NCBI GenBank assembly: GCA_002372465.1
Contig: DFGW01000110.1
Span: forward strand, 1 to 43,229
DNA length: 43,229 nucleotides
Direction of reading: 5' to 3'
Source: Butyrivibrio sp. UBA3740
GTDB lineage: Bacteria; Bacillota; Clostridia; Lachnospirales; Lachnospiraceae
Positions 1 through 9,078 of this stretch are shown one piece after another (position 1 is the stretch's first letter; each line of letters opens with the position of its first letter). A program made the translations under genes and the position numbers. The notes beneath the pieces are model-generated. The model made no database searches, was not told the origin of the DNA, and saw only the letters and a program-made list of their open reading frames with translations.

Positions 1-98
1 CTACCGGTAGCACCTTTAATTAATTAAATACTACCATTACCGCTCTTTGTCGTCAAACATTTCATTTAAATGTAATCGCACGATATTTATCAAATGTG

Positions 99-2528
99 TT
101 ATCGCTCGCATTCAAGCCCAACGGCCTTAATAATATTATTACATTGTTCAATTTGAATTGGCGAAAGACCTTTATGATCAAAGAAAATGCCTTTTATATC
201 CAAAGGCTGTCCGTCTTTTTCTTTTAAAAAGTTCAATTCTTTGAAATAGGATCGCTCAATACTGTTTGCCACCATTTTCTCCAGTTCCTTCATAAAGTCC
301 TGCGTATTCATATTCTGGTGCTTGAGCATCCATTCTTCACCTTTTTTATTGTAAAGTTTATTCTCATACTCCCTATCTCCAACACATAATGAATCGTTAA
401 GGAGTCCCCCAAAATAGGTTGTTTTTTCATTTTCCTTCAAACACTTAAGGTCATCTGCTTTATCCAGCCACTCGGAATCCTTTGATAATAACAGCGAAGT
501 ATTGCCCTTATCAATTTCATTTTTTATGGCCATCTGGAGTTTTTGAAGCCTGTAAAGCGTCTGATTGATCTCATCTTCTGTGAGAAGGTCACATAAAGCC
601 TGCCGAACCATTTCCGGCCGCATGGCCAGGATAGTTGCTCCAAATTCAGCATCAATATGAGAAACAAGCAGTTCCCCTTTTTCATTTACAAGTTCAGAAA
701 GATTTGCGGAATCAAATTCGGTGGCTCCGTCAGCAGGAAAAGAAAGATTATTATCGATTCCCACAAGCGAAGTAAGTTTCCCGTTTTCATCGGTTTTTAC
801 GATAAAATTCCCAATGTGCCTGTCTGTCTGTCCGCAGATATAGTCAAGCAGCATAAGGTTATTAAGGTCCTTAATAAATCCTCCTGTAAGGCGTTCCTTG
901 ATGTCTTTTTCCCGGAAGGTCGCTTCTTTACCTGCAGCCACTTTATTTTCAATAACATCGGCTATGACCTCTGCTCCCGTCTGCCCGGTAACCTTGTCCA
1001 TCATATGTCCATGGATCTCGCCGTCCTTTCCCTGCAGAACCACCTTCTCACTTCGAGCAATCAGCTTGTTCTGCCCAAAGAGCGTAGCCAGGCGATAAGT
1101 AGCCACATCACGGTCGGACAAATTAATCCCACTTTCACCTCCGGGCTGCTGTTTTTCCTGCATCCCCAGATCTTGCGCCTGTAACAGCTCTTGGCCCTTC
1201 TTACCGGTGAAATAGGCAACATATTGCTTCACGAGACTAAGCAGTTGGCCCCTGTCCTCAACAGCGCTAAAGTTTGCATCCTTAGATTCCATTATCTGTT
1301 TTTTCATCTTTTCAGGAAGAATATATCCGTCTGCTTCTAAGGCTCGTAGCGCTTGATCTCTACCTTCAGGGAATATATCAGAAGCTTTATCCAAATGAAC
1401 CAGTTCATCCTTTTTGAACAATCCGCCCCCATAGGCATCTTCCTTTGGTGTAAATTCGTATAGCCTTGATAAAGCTCCGCCGTATTGCTTCAGGCTATCC
1501 AGATTCACATCGCTGCGGATTACCCTGCTGCGGACCAGAATGCCCCAGGAAAACCCCTTGGGAACAGTCATCCCTGGCGCATCAAAATGCTCCAAACCTG
1601 TACGCAGTTTGGACAAATCAGCTTCAAGCAACTGCTTGGCTTTTTCCACGAGTCTTTTTCGTACTGCTCCGTTAGTGCTTGAACCGCCTTTCTTGTTCAG
1701 ATAGGCATTTACCGCATCAATCCCCTGCTTCAAGGCATCGATGAAACGTCCCCCCTGTTCTCTCAAAGCTGCTAACGAAGCAGGTTCTGCGCCAGCAAAA
1801 AAGCGATTGGCCTCTTCTATCCCACGTATCACGCGATCAAATTCAGGCGAGTTTGATCGAAAGCCTCCAAAAAATCCACCCTTCTTGGAGTTCTTCAGCT
1901 CTTCGGAAAGTGTTGTATATTCTGCAGCAAGATCGGAAAGAGCAGCTGATTGTCCTTCCTGAAGTTCTTCACGCTCACGGGGCTTCTCGGTCATGGTCTT
2001 AAGTCTTTCTTTCTCCTGCCTGAGCTGTTCCCGCTGCTGATGCATTTCTGCCTGAAGTCTTTTTACTTCTTCTTTTCGATTTATTCCCTTTGTCGTGAAG
2101 GGGTGACGGAAAAAACAATACCATTTGCATTTGGAAATGATATCTTCCGCCTGCTTCATAAGGTCATCCAGGTTCTTTTCTCTCTCAAGGTTCTTTTCAC
2201 CGCGTCTGTTGAGAATTTCCTGCAGGCTGTAAAAGGACGCCACTGAGTTCTTCAGAGAACGCATCCTGCTGCTGTCATCATCTAAAATGATGTTACCCTT
2301 CACACTAAAGTCCACAGATACCTGAGGCACTTCCTGCTCAGGCACCTGGGCAAACTGATCCGCTTCGATCACCGGAATCACAGAGGCCTGATTGGTCGCT
2401 GTCTGCACATTGCCTGTAATCTGATTCTGCACAACATTCAAGTTCTGATTTTCAGTCAGATCCTCTTGCGTTTTTGTCTGAAACTCAAACTTAGGTTTCT
2501 CTTTGTATAACGATTCTTCTTTCGGCAT
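99..2528 (-). CDS. Large coiled-coil protein with C-terminal PI4-kinase-like motifs
   Basis: About 809 residues. The ATG at 2528 is preferred over a TTG six bases upstream because GGAGG lies 8 bases before it. The N-terminal ~80 residues are polar and Gln-rich. Residues ~110-190 hold a charged segment rich in Glu, Lys, Arg and Gln that should form a coiled coil, interrupted by a short Cys/Trp/Phe-rich stretch. No signal peptide or transmembrane segment follows, so it is probably cytosolic. Near residue 569 is TDRHIGN, followed about 25 residues later by GIDNNLSFP. This pair resembles the catalytic DRxxxN and metal-binding IDNGLAFP motifs of type II phosphatidylinositol 4-kinases and related PI3/4K-fold or HipA-like kinases. 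A kinase-like activity on protein or lipid is inferred, with substrate unknown. It is the last gene of a minus-strand run behind the GNAT gene. No named bacterial family was recognised for the full length. Confidence 0.7.
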   Translation of the reverse strand: MPKEESLYKEKPKFEFQTKTQEDLTENQNLNVVQNQITGNVQTATNQASVIPVIEADQFAQVPEQEVPQVSVDFSVKGNIILDDDSSRMRSLKNSVASFYSLQEILNRRGEKNLEREKNLDDLMKQAEDIISKCKWYCFFRHPFTTKGINRKEEVKRLQAEMHQQREQLRQEKERLKTMTEKPREREELQEGQSAALSDLAAEYTTLSEELKNSKKGGFFGGFRSNSPEFDRVIRGIEEANRFFAGAEPASLAALREQGGRFIDALKQGIDAVNAYLNKKGGSSTNGAVRKRLVEKAKQLLEADLSKLRTGLEHFDAPGMTVPKGFSWGILVRSRVIRSDVNLDSLKQYGGALSRLYEFTPKEDAYGGGLFKKDELVHLDKASDIFPEGRDQALRALEADGYILPEKMKKQIMESKDANFSAVEDRGQLLSLVKQYVAYFTGKKGQELLQAQDLGMQEKQQPGGESGINLSDRDVATYRLATLFGQNKLIARSEKVVLQGKDGEIHGHMMDKVTGQTGAEVIADVIENKVAAGKEATFREKDIKERLTGGFIKDLNNLMLLDYICGQTDRHIGNFIVKTDENGKLTSLVGIDNNLSFPADGATEFDSANLSELVNEKGELLVSHIDAEFGATILAMRPEMVRQALCDLLTEDEINQTLYRLQKLQMAIKNEIDKGNTSLLLSKDSEWLDKADDLKCLKENEKTTYFGGLLNDSLCVGDREYENKLYNKKGEEWMLKHQNMNTQDFMKELEKMVANSIERSYFKELNFLKEKDGQPLDIKGIFFDHKGLSPIQIEQCNNIIKAVGLECER

Positions 2529-2547
2529 CAGCAATTCCTCCGATCGG

Positions 2548-3423
2548 TTAGATTTTAAGCGGTTTCACAAAACGTTCAACAATACGCTGCTGACCCTCCC
2601 TTACAAAGCTTGCCAGATAATCCAGTTCCTCCTCGCTCCTGATTGGAATATGAAAGACAGGCTCTTTTCCATACTTATAGATCGTAGTAGCAACACAACC
2701 TGAAAAGAGCTCGTTCATAGTCCCTATTCTGCAATCCCTCGTCCCCTCAAAGGAAGTGATTGAAAAAACTTTATTCCCTTCATCGTGTACCAGGATCCAT
2801 CCATCCGCTTCGCCCTTATCTTCGTGAACATAGGACAGTTCCTGTTCAAAATAGTCCTTCGGCTGCGAAGCAATAAACCCCAGATCCTCTACATATCTGT
2901 CCTGGGCTATACTGTTACTGCTTTTCTTTATGTCAGACAGGCTAACATCCATCAGAGGATACATATTCTCGATCTTATCAGGATCGGGGATATTGGACAT
3001 GGCTCCGGCGACCGCCTTTACAGACAATTCATAAAAAGGAACTTCCATGAATGCGGAGTGGTATCCGGCTTTTCTGAGTAGCTCTTTTAACTCTTCATGC
3101 CCCTGCGTCGGAAGATCTATGCAGATGCTTTCAGGGCCCTTACTTGCAATCCCGCTCTCCATCTTTGAAAGAAGAGCAAGGCCAATTCCCTGTCTGCGCA
3201 GATCCTCTCTGACATAGATCCATTCGATTGTTGCATAGCTCTCCTGCAGCGAGTCCTTGCGAATGCAGAAAAGAACTGTTCCCGTGCCCACAAGTTCAGG
3301 CCGCTTTCCTTCTGCAGCGCCTATCCCGTAATATCCGAATGTACCTGCTCTTTTAAGAAGCTCAATAGGTGCAAGATGCTTAAAAAAGTCTCTATTTTGC
3401 ACTGTTATCCCGGTTAATTCCAA
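2548..3423 (-). CDS. GNAT-family N-acetyltransferase
   Basis: 291 residues, starting at a TTG placed five bases after an AAGGGGG ribosome binding site. The segment IEWIYVREDLRRQGIGLALL at about residues 67-86 is a typical GNAT motif A: a beta strand followed by the R-x-x-G-x-G/A loop that binds the acetyl-CoA pyrophosphate. GNAT enzymes usually span about 150 residues, so the C-terminal half (~residues 140-291) is an extra domain, perhaps a second degenerate GNAT fold or a substrate domain. The substrate cannot be inferred. It lies 25 bases behind the RNA phosphodiesterase gene and 19 bases ahead of the coiled-coil kinase-like gene, so cotranscription is likely. Confidence 0.8.
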   Translation of the reverse strand: MELTGITVQNRDFFKHLAPIELLKRAGTFGYYGIGAAEGKRPELVGTGTVLFCIRKDSLQESYATIEWIYVREDLRRQGIGLALLSKMESGIASKGPESICIDLPTQGHEELKELLRKAGYHSAFMEVPFYELSVKAVAGAMSNIPDPDKIENMYPLMDVSLSDIKKSSNSIAQDRYVEDLGFIASQPKDYFEQELSYVHEDKGEADGWILVHDEGNKVFSITSFEGTRDCRIGTMNELFSGCVATTIYKYGKEPVFHIPIRSEEELDYLASFVREGQQRIVERFVKPLKI

Positions 3424-3447
3424 TTGGTCCCCCTTAAATGTATCGTA

Positions 3448-3960
3448 TCAAAACGCCCTGACATACCCGATCTCTGTGTAGATCATTCCGTGCCTTCCCA
3501 GCTCAGACTTCATCAGGGATATACCGTTTACCCGCATGGGCTCGCTTTCGCCAGGCTCCGGTAAAAGAGCTTTTCCCTTACTGCACTCAGCTCTCCTGAC
3601 CAGCGTCACATGGGGAAGGAATTTCTTCCGGTCAAAAGAAATCTCTTCGTCAACAAGAGCTTTCCTCAGCCTCTTAACGTAGTCCCGAAGATTCTCGTTT
3701 TCTTCCAGGTTGGCAAAAAACATATCCCTGAAAGGCCCATATCCGCTGAGTTTAACCGAAAATGACCTAAGCGGAACGCTCTTCATCACTTCCAGGATCT
3801 GCTCCGGATCGTCGTTCTCGCCGATAAAAGCCAGCGTCATGTGCAGATTCTCACGAGGAGTGTAGCTGCCTTTAACGCCGCTCCTTCTCAGATCATCCTG
3901 TAGCTCCACAAGTGAATCCAGCATATCCTCATCAAAACATATCGCTATGAACAGTCTCAT
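3448..3960 (-). CDS. thpR: RNA 2',3'-cyclic phosphodiesterase
   Basis: 170 residues, the usual length for the LigT/ThpR branch of the 2H phosphoesterase superfamily. Both catalytic histidine motifs are visible: HMTLAFIGE near residue 41 and HVTLVRRA near residue 122. These enzymes hydrolyse 2',3'-cyclic phosphate ends of RNA to 2'-phosphates, and some show RNA ligase activity in vitro. The N-terminal MRLFIAICF is the standard first strand. A strong AGGAGG site stands 6-7 bases before the ATG. The protein should be cytosolic. It sits in a minus-strand run of small housekeeping-like genes. Confidence 0.9.
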   Translation of the reverse strand: MRLFIAICFDEDMLDSLVELQDDLRRSGVKGSYTPRENLHMTLAFIGENDDPEQILEVMKSVPLRSFSVKLSGYGPFRDMFFANLEENENLRDYVKRLRKALVDEEISFDRKKFLPHVTLVRRAECSKGKALLPEPGESEPMRVNGISLMKSELGRHGMIYTEIGYVRAF

Positions 3961-3984
3961 TTAGGACCTCCTGTTTGGTATCAC

Positions 3985-4731
3985 TTACCTGAGTGCAGTG
4001 CTAAGGCTGTTGGGAATGCCTCTCGGTCCTCGCACTGCATAGATTCCATATTCTGACTTAAGTCTCTCAAAAGTGAAATCATCACGCTTATAGCGCTTCA
4101 AAAGCTTGATCTTCATCAGCGCGGTTATCTTAAGGTTCTTGTCCTCGTAGTCATAAGGGATATCCACGGCTGTAACCTTGCACTTATAGAGAATCGCAGA
4201 TACCGGAGCTCCCACATACATGAATACCGTGTCACCCTTGATGATGCCTGCTCCCTGTTTCCAGTCAATCTCATCAGAAGCATCAAAAGCCGCCTCAATA
4301 TCGTAATACTTGGGATTGGCAGGAACTATCCATTCCTTGGGCTGCCTGAACTTGTCTTTTTTCTTCTTGGACGCAGTATCCAGAAAACTTGCATCAATCA
4401 TCCTACAGACCTGATCCAAGTCCACTCTTCCATCAAGCATTATGGTTATCCAGTTTTGCTTGTTCATGTGATAGGCGGGAAGATATCCCTCCTGCTGTAA
4501 CAGAATGTCCCTGAGCATCAGATCATCGATCTTCACGTCGATGATATCAACGCGCTCTTTTCCCGGTAGTCCTAGCTTATCAGCCTCTACGTCCATAATG
4601 ATAGCAAACCATTTCCGATTATCATCATGCCTGAAAACAGCGTAGTCCGGGTAGATTCTCCAGAGATTCTCCGGGGTAGCTTTATATTTCTTCTTAATGT
4701 ATTTGGCAACATCTTCACGAATTGTATTCAT
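3985..4731 (-). CDS. MmcQ/YjbR-family protein with C-terminal PUA/EVE-like extension
   Basis: 248 residues. Residues ~1-115 match the YjbR/MmcQ (DUF419) fold: an N-terminal helix, then RIYPDYAVFRHDDNRKWFAI, the GKERVDIIDVK strand and the GYLPAYHMNKQNWITI segment typical of the family. That family has a CyaY-like fold and is often annotated as DNA-binding, although the function is not settled. Residues ~130-248 begin with EWIVPANPKYYDIEAAF and continue with GDTVFMYVGAP, which resembles an EVE/PUA-like domain that recognises modified bases. The fusion is seen in the sequence, while base recognition is inferred. AGGGAG precedes the start and the gene follows the glutaredoxin gene by 9 bases. Confidence 0.75.
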   Translation of the reverse strand: MNTIREDVAKYIKKKYKATPENLWRIYPDYAVFRHDDNRKWFAIIMDVEADKLGLPGKERVDIIDVKIDDLMLRDILLQQEGYLPAYHMNKQNWITIMLDGRVDLDQVCRMIDASFLDTASKKKKDKFRQPKEWIVPANPKYYDIEAAFDASDEIDWKQGAGIIKGDTVFMYVGAPVSAILYKCKVTAVDIPYDYEDKNLKITALMKIKLLKRYKRDDFTFERLKSEYGIYAVRGPRGIPNSLSTALR

Positions 4732-4740
4732 CAGGCTCCC

Positions 4741-5052
4741 TTAGCAACCTTTTCTTCCACTTTTGTGGTCGTCTATAGAGCAGGCATTAGGCGTACCGTA
4801 TTCGATCAGTCCTACGTCTGCCGGATCCAGTGTGATACTTCCATCTTCAAGGACAAAAGCAGGTATACCAACGTCGCCGATTTCCTTGGAATGATCAAAG
4901 GCCGGATTGGTATCACGAAGCCTGATAAATGCTCCCATGTTCCTGATATTCTCACCAATGTTTATATACTCAAATTCACTCTCACGTCCGGCAATCTGCT
5001 CATGGATGTAGTCACAGTACGGGCATGTAGGCATTCCGTAAATCTTTATCAT
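4741..5052 (-). CDS. Glutaredoxin-like protein
   Basis: 103 residues, thioredoxin fold. The start IYGMPTCPYCDYI carries the CPYC redox motif at residues 10-13, as in classical dithiol glutaredoxins. A cis-proline follows in VGIPAFVLEDG near residue 64. Such proteins reduce disulfides or glutathione mixed disulfides in the cytosol. Anaerobic Lachnospiraceae often lack glutathione, so the electron donor is uncertain. GGAGGG precedes the ATG. It is the first gene of the minus-strand run that continues into the YjbR and ThpR genes. The following 353 bases hold no complete gene. Confidence 0.85.
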   Translation of the reverse strand: MIKIYGMPTCPYCDYIHEQIAGRESEFEYINIGENIRNMGAFIRLRDTNPAFDHSKEIGDVGIPAFVLEDGSITLDPADVGLIEYGTPNACSIDDHKSGRKGC

Positions 5053-5405
5053 CGCTTTCCCTCCATATTGTTTCTGTTCTAATCAGCAGTACTACCGTCT
5101 CAACATGTCTCGATTCTCCAAATAGCAATGGTGTATACGTACCCATTTCATATCGTAAAACTATAATTATACACAATTACTCAGAGACTCATTTTCTAGC
5201 AAACACTTCTTTTCCGATAATGACATGTTATCTGCTGTGGTGGCAGTCTTCTGTAATGCCTGCAAGCTTATTATCTTCTCAGACATAAGACGGACTCTAC
5301 GATGGCAATCCCAAGACAGACAAAAATCCCGAGAAACTTTACGACATAATAGAAAAGAAAAAGTAGGAACACTATTTGTAGCAAAAGAGATATAAATAAC
5401 AGAGA
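5053..5405. other. Gene-free 353-bp interval
   Basis: AT-rich interval between the glutaredoxin start and the end of the ABC-transporter operon. It must contain the promoter of the minus-strand glutaredoxin run and any terminator of the transporter operon. I see no convincing hairpin with a T-tract and no RNA gene. Its last quarter keeps a short plus-strand stretch that reads like protein (separate entry). Confidence 0.5.
5289..5366 (+). pseudogene. Possible C-terminal remnant of a lost gene
   Basis: This frame reads DGLYDGNPKTDKNPEKLYDI plus a short Lys-rich tail and a TAG stop, with an in-frame stop just upstream. The composition (Asp-Gly, Asn-Pro, a Lys-rich amphipathic end) looks like the tail of a real protein rather than random AT-rich DNA. 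There is no start codon or ribosome binding site. It may be a gene end left after a deletion. Family unknown, and chance cannot be excluded. Confidence 0.2.
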
Positions 5406-6332
5406 TCAGTACTTAACGGAACCAATCGTAAGTCCCTTAATAAAATACTTCTGAAAAAAGGGATATGCGATCATAACCGGGAGAATGACTACCACGACGG
5501 TCGCCATTGTCGCGGAGTACTGCGGAACCCTTCCCTGCATGGCTGCAAGTGCGGTGGAAGGGATATTTCTGTTTGATAAAAGTGTTTCTATACTCCTTTG
5601 TATATTGATCAGAAGAAGCTGCAAAGGCTTCTTTTTATTACTATCCATAAAAAGAAGAGCGTTCTGCCAATCATTCCAGTACATGGTTGCCATCATAAAT
5701 CCAACAGATGCCAATGCCGGCTTCATAAGCGGAAATACAATTCTGAAAAAAATGGTATACTCTCCGGCTCCGTCAATTCTGGCAGAGTCCATTAACTCCC
5801 CCGGCACACTGCTTGCGATATAGGTCCTTATGATAATGACATAGATGGTCTGCACACTTTGCGGCAATATCAATAGCAGAATATTATCCTTCATATGGTA
5901 AAGAGATGTGTATACGATATACATTGATAGTTGTCCGCCGCTGAAAAGCATGGGAATCATGAGAAATACCGTCAGAAACTTCCTTAAGGGAAAGTCCTTC
6001 CTGATCAGGACATATCCATACATGCTCATAACAAGTATTCCGAATAGGGTTCCTGCAGCTGTGACAAATATGGTTACTCCATAGGATACAAATAGCTGCT
6101 TCTCATATTTTAAAACCACACGAAAACCATTCAGCGACAAAGCGGAAGGGAATAGTCTGTATCCTTCATTTGCAAGGACAGTCTCATCAGTAAATGCAGC
6201 TATAAAGACAAACAGGACTGGAATTGCTACGGCAATCGTCAATAGCAGCAACATCAAAAAAAGAACCAGCTCCCCGGTTGTTATCTTTTTATTTCGTGTA
6301 TGGTATTTTATGTCAGTTCTTTTCTTTTGCAT
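5406..6332 (-). CDS. Carbohydrate ABC transporter permease (LplC/YtcP type)
   Basis: About 308 residues. The ATG at 6332 is chosen over a GTG at 6344 because the GGGGG ribosome binding site leaves no spacing for the GTG. Six transmembrane segments are expected, beginning with ELVLFLMLLLLTIAVAIPVL. The EAA loop reads ELMDSARIDGAGEYTIFFRI, the surface that docks on the ATPase. The C-terminus KGLTIGSVKY is typical of the MalG-like CUT1 permeases near LplC and YtcP. It works with the permease encoded just upstream (16-base gap) and the binding lipoprotein. The operon has no ATPase gene, so a shared MsmX-like ATPase elsewhere is likely. Substrate is probably an oligosaccharide. Confidence 0.92.
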   Translation of the reverse strand: MQKKRTDIKYHTRNKKITTGELVLFLMLLLLTIAVAIPVLFVFIAAFTDETVLANEGYRLFPSALSLNGFRVVLKYEKQLFVSYGVTIFVTAAGTLFGILVMSMYGYVLIRKDFPLRKFLTVFLMIPMLFSGGQLSMYIVYTSLYHMKDNILLLILPQSVQTIYVIIIRTYIASSVPGELMDSARIDGAGEYTIFFRIVFPLMKPALASVGFMMATMYWNDWQNALLFMDSNKKKPLQLLLINIQRSIETLLSNRNIPSTALAAMQGRVPQYSATMATVVVVILPVMIAYPFFQKYFIKGLTIGSVKY

Positions 6333-6347
6333 CGATTCCGCCACCCC

Positions 6348-7250
6348 CTAAAACAAAGAATCATCAGGATTGATCCTGCGCACCGCCGCGTTGGCGAGTA
6401 GGATCAGAATGGCTCCGACAACCGATTGGAAAAACGATGCCGCCGCAGTAAATCCGAAATCAGCGTTATGGAAAACGGCGTTTAAAATATACGAATCCAG
6501 AACCTGCGTAGCATTATATAGCGATCCGCTGTTCCTTGTCACCTGATAAAACAACCCCGTATCAGAGTGCATGATTCCTCCGACAGATAAAAGGAGCATT
6601 ATGGTAACCATGGGCTTCAGTAAGGGAAGGGTGATGTGCCATATCTGCTGCCACTTCCCCGCCCCATCCATTTGTGCCGCTTCATACAATCCGGGATCGA
6701 TCCCCGCAAGTACTGACATGTAAAGCACCGCTCCATAGCCGGTACTGCTCCACAGTTTTACGATAGTCAGAATCACCGGCCAGTACTTTGCCTCCAGGTA
6801 CCATCTCACAGATAAGCCAAACAGATGATTGATCATTCCCATATCAGGACTTAAGAACGCATAAACAATGAACTGCACAGCGGTAAATGATATAAATACC
6901 GGGATCACAAATATGCTCTGCATCACTTTCCCGACCCTTTTAAAGACCAGCTGATCCATCGCTATGGCCAGACTGATCTCCAGGATCATTCCCGTAACCG
7001 TAAATATCACGTAATACATAAGTGTATTACGTGTAATGGTAAAAAATGTGGATCTGGATGCGATCAGAAACTTAAAATTATCAAGTCCGCTCCACGGACT
7101 GTTCAATATCCCCAGCCTGTAATCAAAATCCTTAAAGGCCAGTACCAAACCTCCCATAACCATATAATCAAAAAAGAAAAGGATGAGAAAACCGGGAAGC
7201 GCCATTAAGATGAGTGCCCTGAATCTCCAAAGTTTCTTCATGAAGCTCAT
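6348..7250 (-). CDS. Carbohydrate ABC transporter permease (LplB/YteP type)
   Basis: 300 residues with about six transmembrane helices. The first begins with ALILMALPGFLILFFFDYMV and is followed by FKDFDYRLGILNSPWSGLDN, a hallmark of the LplB/YteP branch of MalF-like permeases. The EAA loop is GLYEAAQMDGAGKWQQIWHI. The C-terminal NAAVRRINPDDSLF is also family-typical. AGGAGG lies 8 bases before the ATG. It sits between the MATE-ATPase fusion and the partner permease in one operon and should form the heterodimeric membrane channel with that partner. Confidence 0.93.
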   Translation of the reverse strand: MSFMKKLWRFRALILMALPGFLILFFFDYMVMGGLVLAFKDFDYRLGILNSPWSGLDNFKFLIASRSTFFTITRNTLMYYVIFTVTGMILEISLAIAMDQLVFKRVGKVMQSIFVIPVFISFTAVQFIVYAFLSPDMGMINHLFGLSVRWYLEAKYWPVILTIVKLWSSTGYGAVLYMSVLAGIDPGLYEAAQMDGAGKWQQIWHITLPLLKPMVTIMLLLSVGGIMHSDTGLFYQVTRNSGSLYNATQVLDSYILNAVFHNADFGFTAAASFFQSVVGAILILLANAAVRRINPDDSLF

Positions 7251-7269
7251 CCTGTTACCCTCCTAAAGA

Positions 7270-9075
7270 CTATTTTATCATGATAGTCAGAACATTCAGT
7301 CCGAAGGTATTCTGATACGAAAATTCATCTGCTATTTTTGATATCATACGTATCCCGATGTTTTTGAAAGGATCCTCGGGATTAAAGATCTGATTCATTT
7401 CCACGGGATTAAAGGCCTTGCAATTGTCCTTGATCCTGAGCAATACGCCGTTCTTCGTTGAGACGACCCTTACATCCATATCATACTTTTTACGATTGTC
7501 ACCAAACCCGTAGCTGACAATATTGCCGGCCATCTCCTCCAAGGCCAGCGCAGAGAAAAAGGCTGTCCTGTGAGAAAATCCCCTCTCTTCCACAAAGTTC
7601 TGTATTCTCGCAGAAGATCCTATTACATCTTCCATGCCAGTTATCTCAATACACAGCCGGTCATCCTCTTTTACCCCAAAATCCTCTCTCCATAACAGCC
7701 ACTCATCGCTACTCCTTGGAATATGTTTCCAAAAAATGATGGCATAGACAGGATAAACCAGTGCAGTCAGCACTCCTCCGATTGGATCCGCCCACCATAC
7801 ACCAAGGATGCCGATCACCGGAGCCAGGATAATCGCCGGGATAACCGTTGCAAAGTAACCATCCACCAAAGATGAGACATGAGCCGCAATGTTGTTTTTT
7901 GTTGCCTGAAGATAATTGGACTGTATCTGAATCACAAGTATCAAAGGAAGGGCAAGCGCATAGATCATATACAGCTGCCTGGCAAGGATGTAGGTGTCAG
8001 AGGTTTTGTCCGGAAAGAATATATGCGCCATGGTTCCGGAAAACAGCATCATGAAGATCATGATCGCAAACGTCAGGGCCATGACTTTCGTAAGTGCCAG
8101 CTTCATCAGATACTTGATGGAATCCCTGTCCTCCTCACCGATATAGACGCTGGAGAGTGTTTTAATGACAGAACCGCACCCCACTTGCGATGCAATGAAA
8201 AATCCCCCGAGCATTTCCAGTGAAGCCCTTGCGGAAAGAGCCGGCTCTCCACCGTATTTCAGTATGATCCTGTTCATCGTGAGGCTGTTTACAGCCAAAT
8301 AGAACTGCTCCAAAGCAGAGGGACTTCCTATCTTGATCAGGTCAATGGTCTCTTCCCAGGGAATATTCATAAAACTGAATTGTAACTGTGCTTTATCTGA
8401 AAAATAGTATGATGCCAATATCAGGAAAAATATCCAGTTACAGGCACTGGTGGCATATGCGAGCCCAATGATCCCCAGATTAAGCACCTCAACGAATAAA
8501 AGATTGAGGAATATGTTACAGAAAAACGCGACAACAGCACTGACATAGCTTCTCCTGTTCTGATTTTCAACCTGAAGGAAATACGAGAGCTGCTCTGCCA
8601 AAAACATAGGGATAAATCCGATACAATATCCCCTTGCATACTGCGCAACACTTTCTTTTAAGGAATCATCCGCGCCGCAAAAAAGGGCAATCTGTTCGGG
8701 AAAGCAGATACATACCAGCGTGGTTATCACACCAAGCATAAGGGCAAGAACTATGCAGAGTGAAAAGATGCCGCCGGCCTTTTTAATGTCCCCGCGTCCG
8801 ATATGATTTCCGCTGATGACTGCTCCGCCGTTGAGTATTATCGAACTGATCGCTGCTATGATCGTTATCACCGCGTAAAACAGACCGATAGCACCCACTG
8901 TTCTCTCATCAATATAATGCCCGGCAATGGTTCCGTCTATGATGGAATTGATGGAGCCCATTCCGATGAGCACGATCTGCACCGGCAACAGTTTGAAAAA
9001 AAGTTTTTCGAGCACTTTATTATCAGCGCCCTTGGAATACCTTCCTTTAGACATAATCTTGTGACTGATCCTCAT
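7270..9075 (-). CDS. MATE-family transporter fused to a GHKL (anti-sigma-type) ATPase domain
   Basis: 601 residues. Residues ~20-455 form a 12-helix MATE/multidrug exporter: the N-terminal half starts FFKLLPVQIVLIGMGSINSI and contains the family-typical DGTIAGHYI segment. Residues ~470-601 are cytosolic and resemble RsbW-like histidine-kinase ATPases: an N-box ALALEEMAGNIVSYGFG, a G1 box RIKDNCKAFNP and a G2-like KNIGIRMISKIAD. The Asn and Asp needed for Mg-ATP binding are present. MATE proteins use ion gradients, so an attached ATP-binding domain suggests regulation or signalling rather than energy supply. The start is translationally coupled to the binding protein (3-base gap). Such fusions occur in clostridia but their role is not known to me. 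Confidence 0.88.
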   Translation of the reverse strand: MRISHKIMSKGRYSKGADNKVLEKLFFKLLPVQIVLIGMGSINSIIDGTIAGHYIDERTVGAIGLFYAVITIIAAISSIILNGGAVISGNHIGRGDIKKAGGIFSLCIVLALMLGVITTLVCICFPEQIALFCGADDSLKESVAQYARGYCIGFIPMFLAEQLSYFLQVENQNRRSYVSAVVAFFCNIFLNLLFVEVLNLGIIGLAYATSACNWIFFLILASYYFSDKAQLQFSFMNIPWEETIDLIKIGSPSALEQFYLAVNSLTMNRIILKYGGEPALSARASLEMLGGFFIASQVGCGSVIKTLSSVYIGEEDRDSIKYLMKLALTKVMALTFAIMIFMMLFSGTMAHIFFPDKTSDTYILARQLYMIYALALPLILVIQIQSNYLQATKNNIAAHVSSLVDGYFATVIPAIILAPVIGILGVWWADPIGGVLTALVYPVYAIIFWKHIPRSSDEWLLWREDFGVKEDDRLCIEITGMEDVIGSSARIQNFVEERGFSHRTAFFSALALEEMAGNIVSYGFGDNRKKYDMDVRVVSTKNGVLLRIKDNCKAFNPVEMNQIFNPEDPFKNIGIRMISKIADEFSYQNTFGLNVLTIMIK

Positions 9076-9078
9076 TTT

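Noticed and set aside
1..98. CTACCGGTAG palindrome and AT-rich start of the window
   Set aside because: A 10-bp palindrome alone at a window edge has no context that would show a function.
657..1184. 175-codon plus-strand frame
   Set aside because: It lies antisense to the large kinase-like protein, which has a ribosome binding site and coherent motifs. The antisense frame has no such site or domain.
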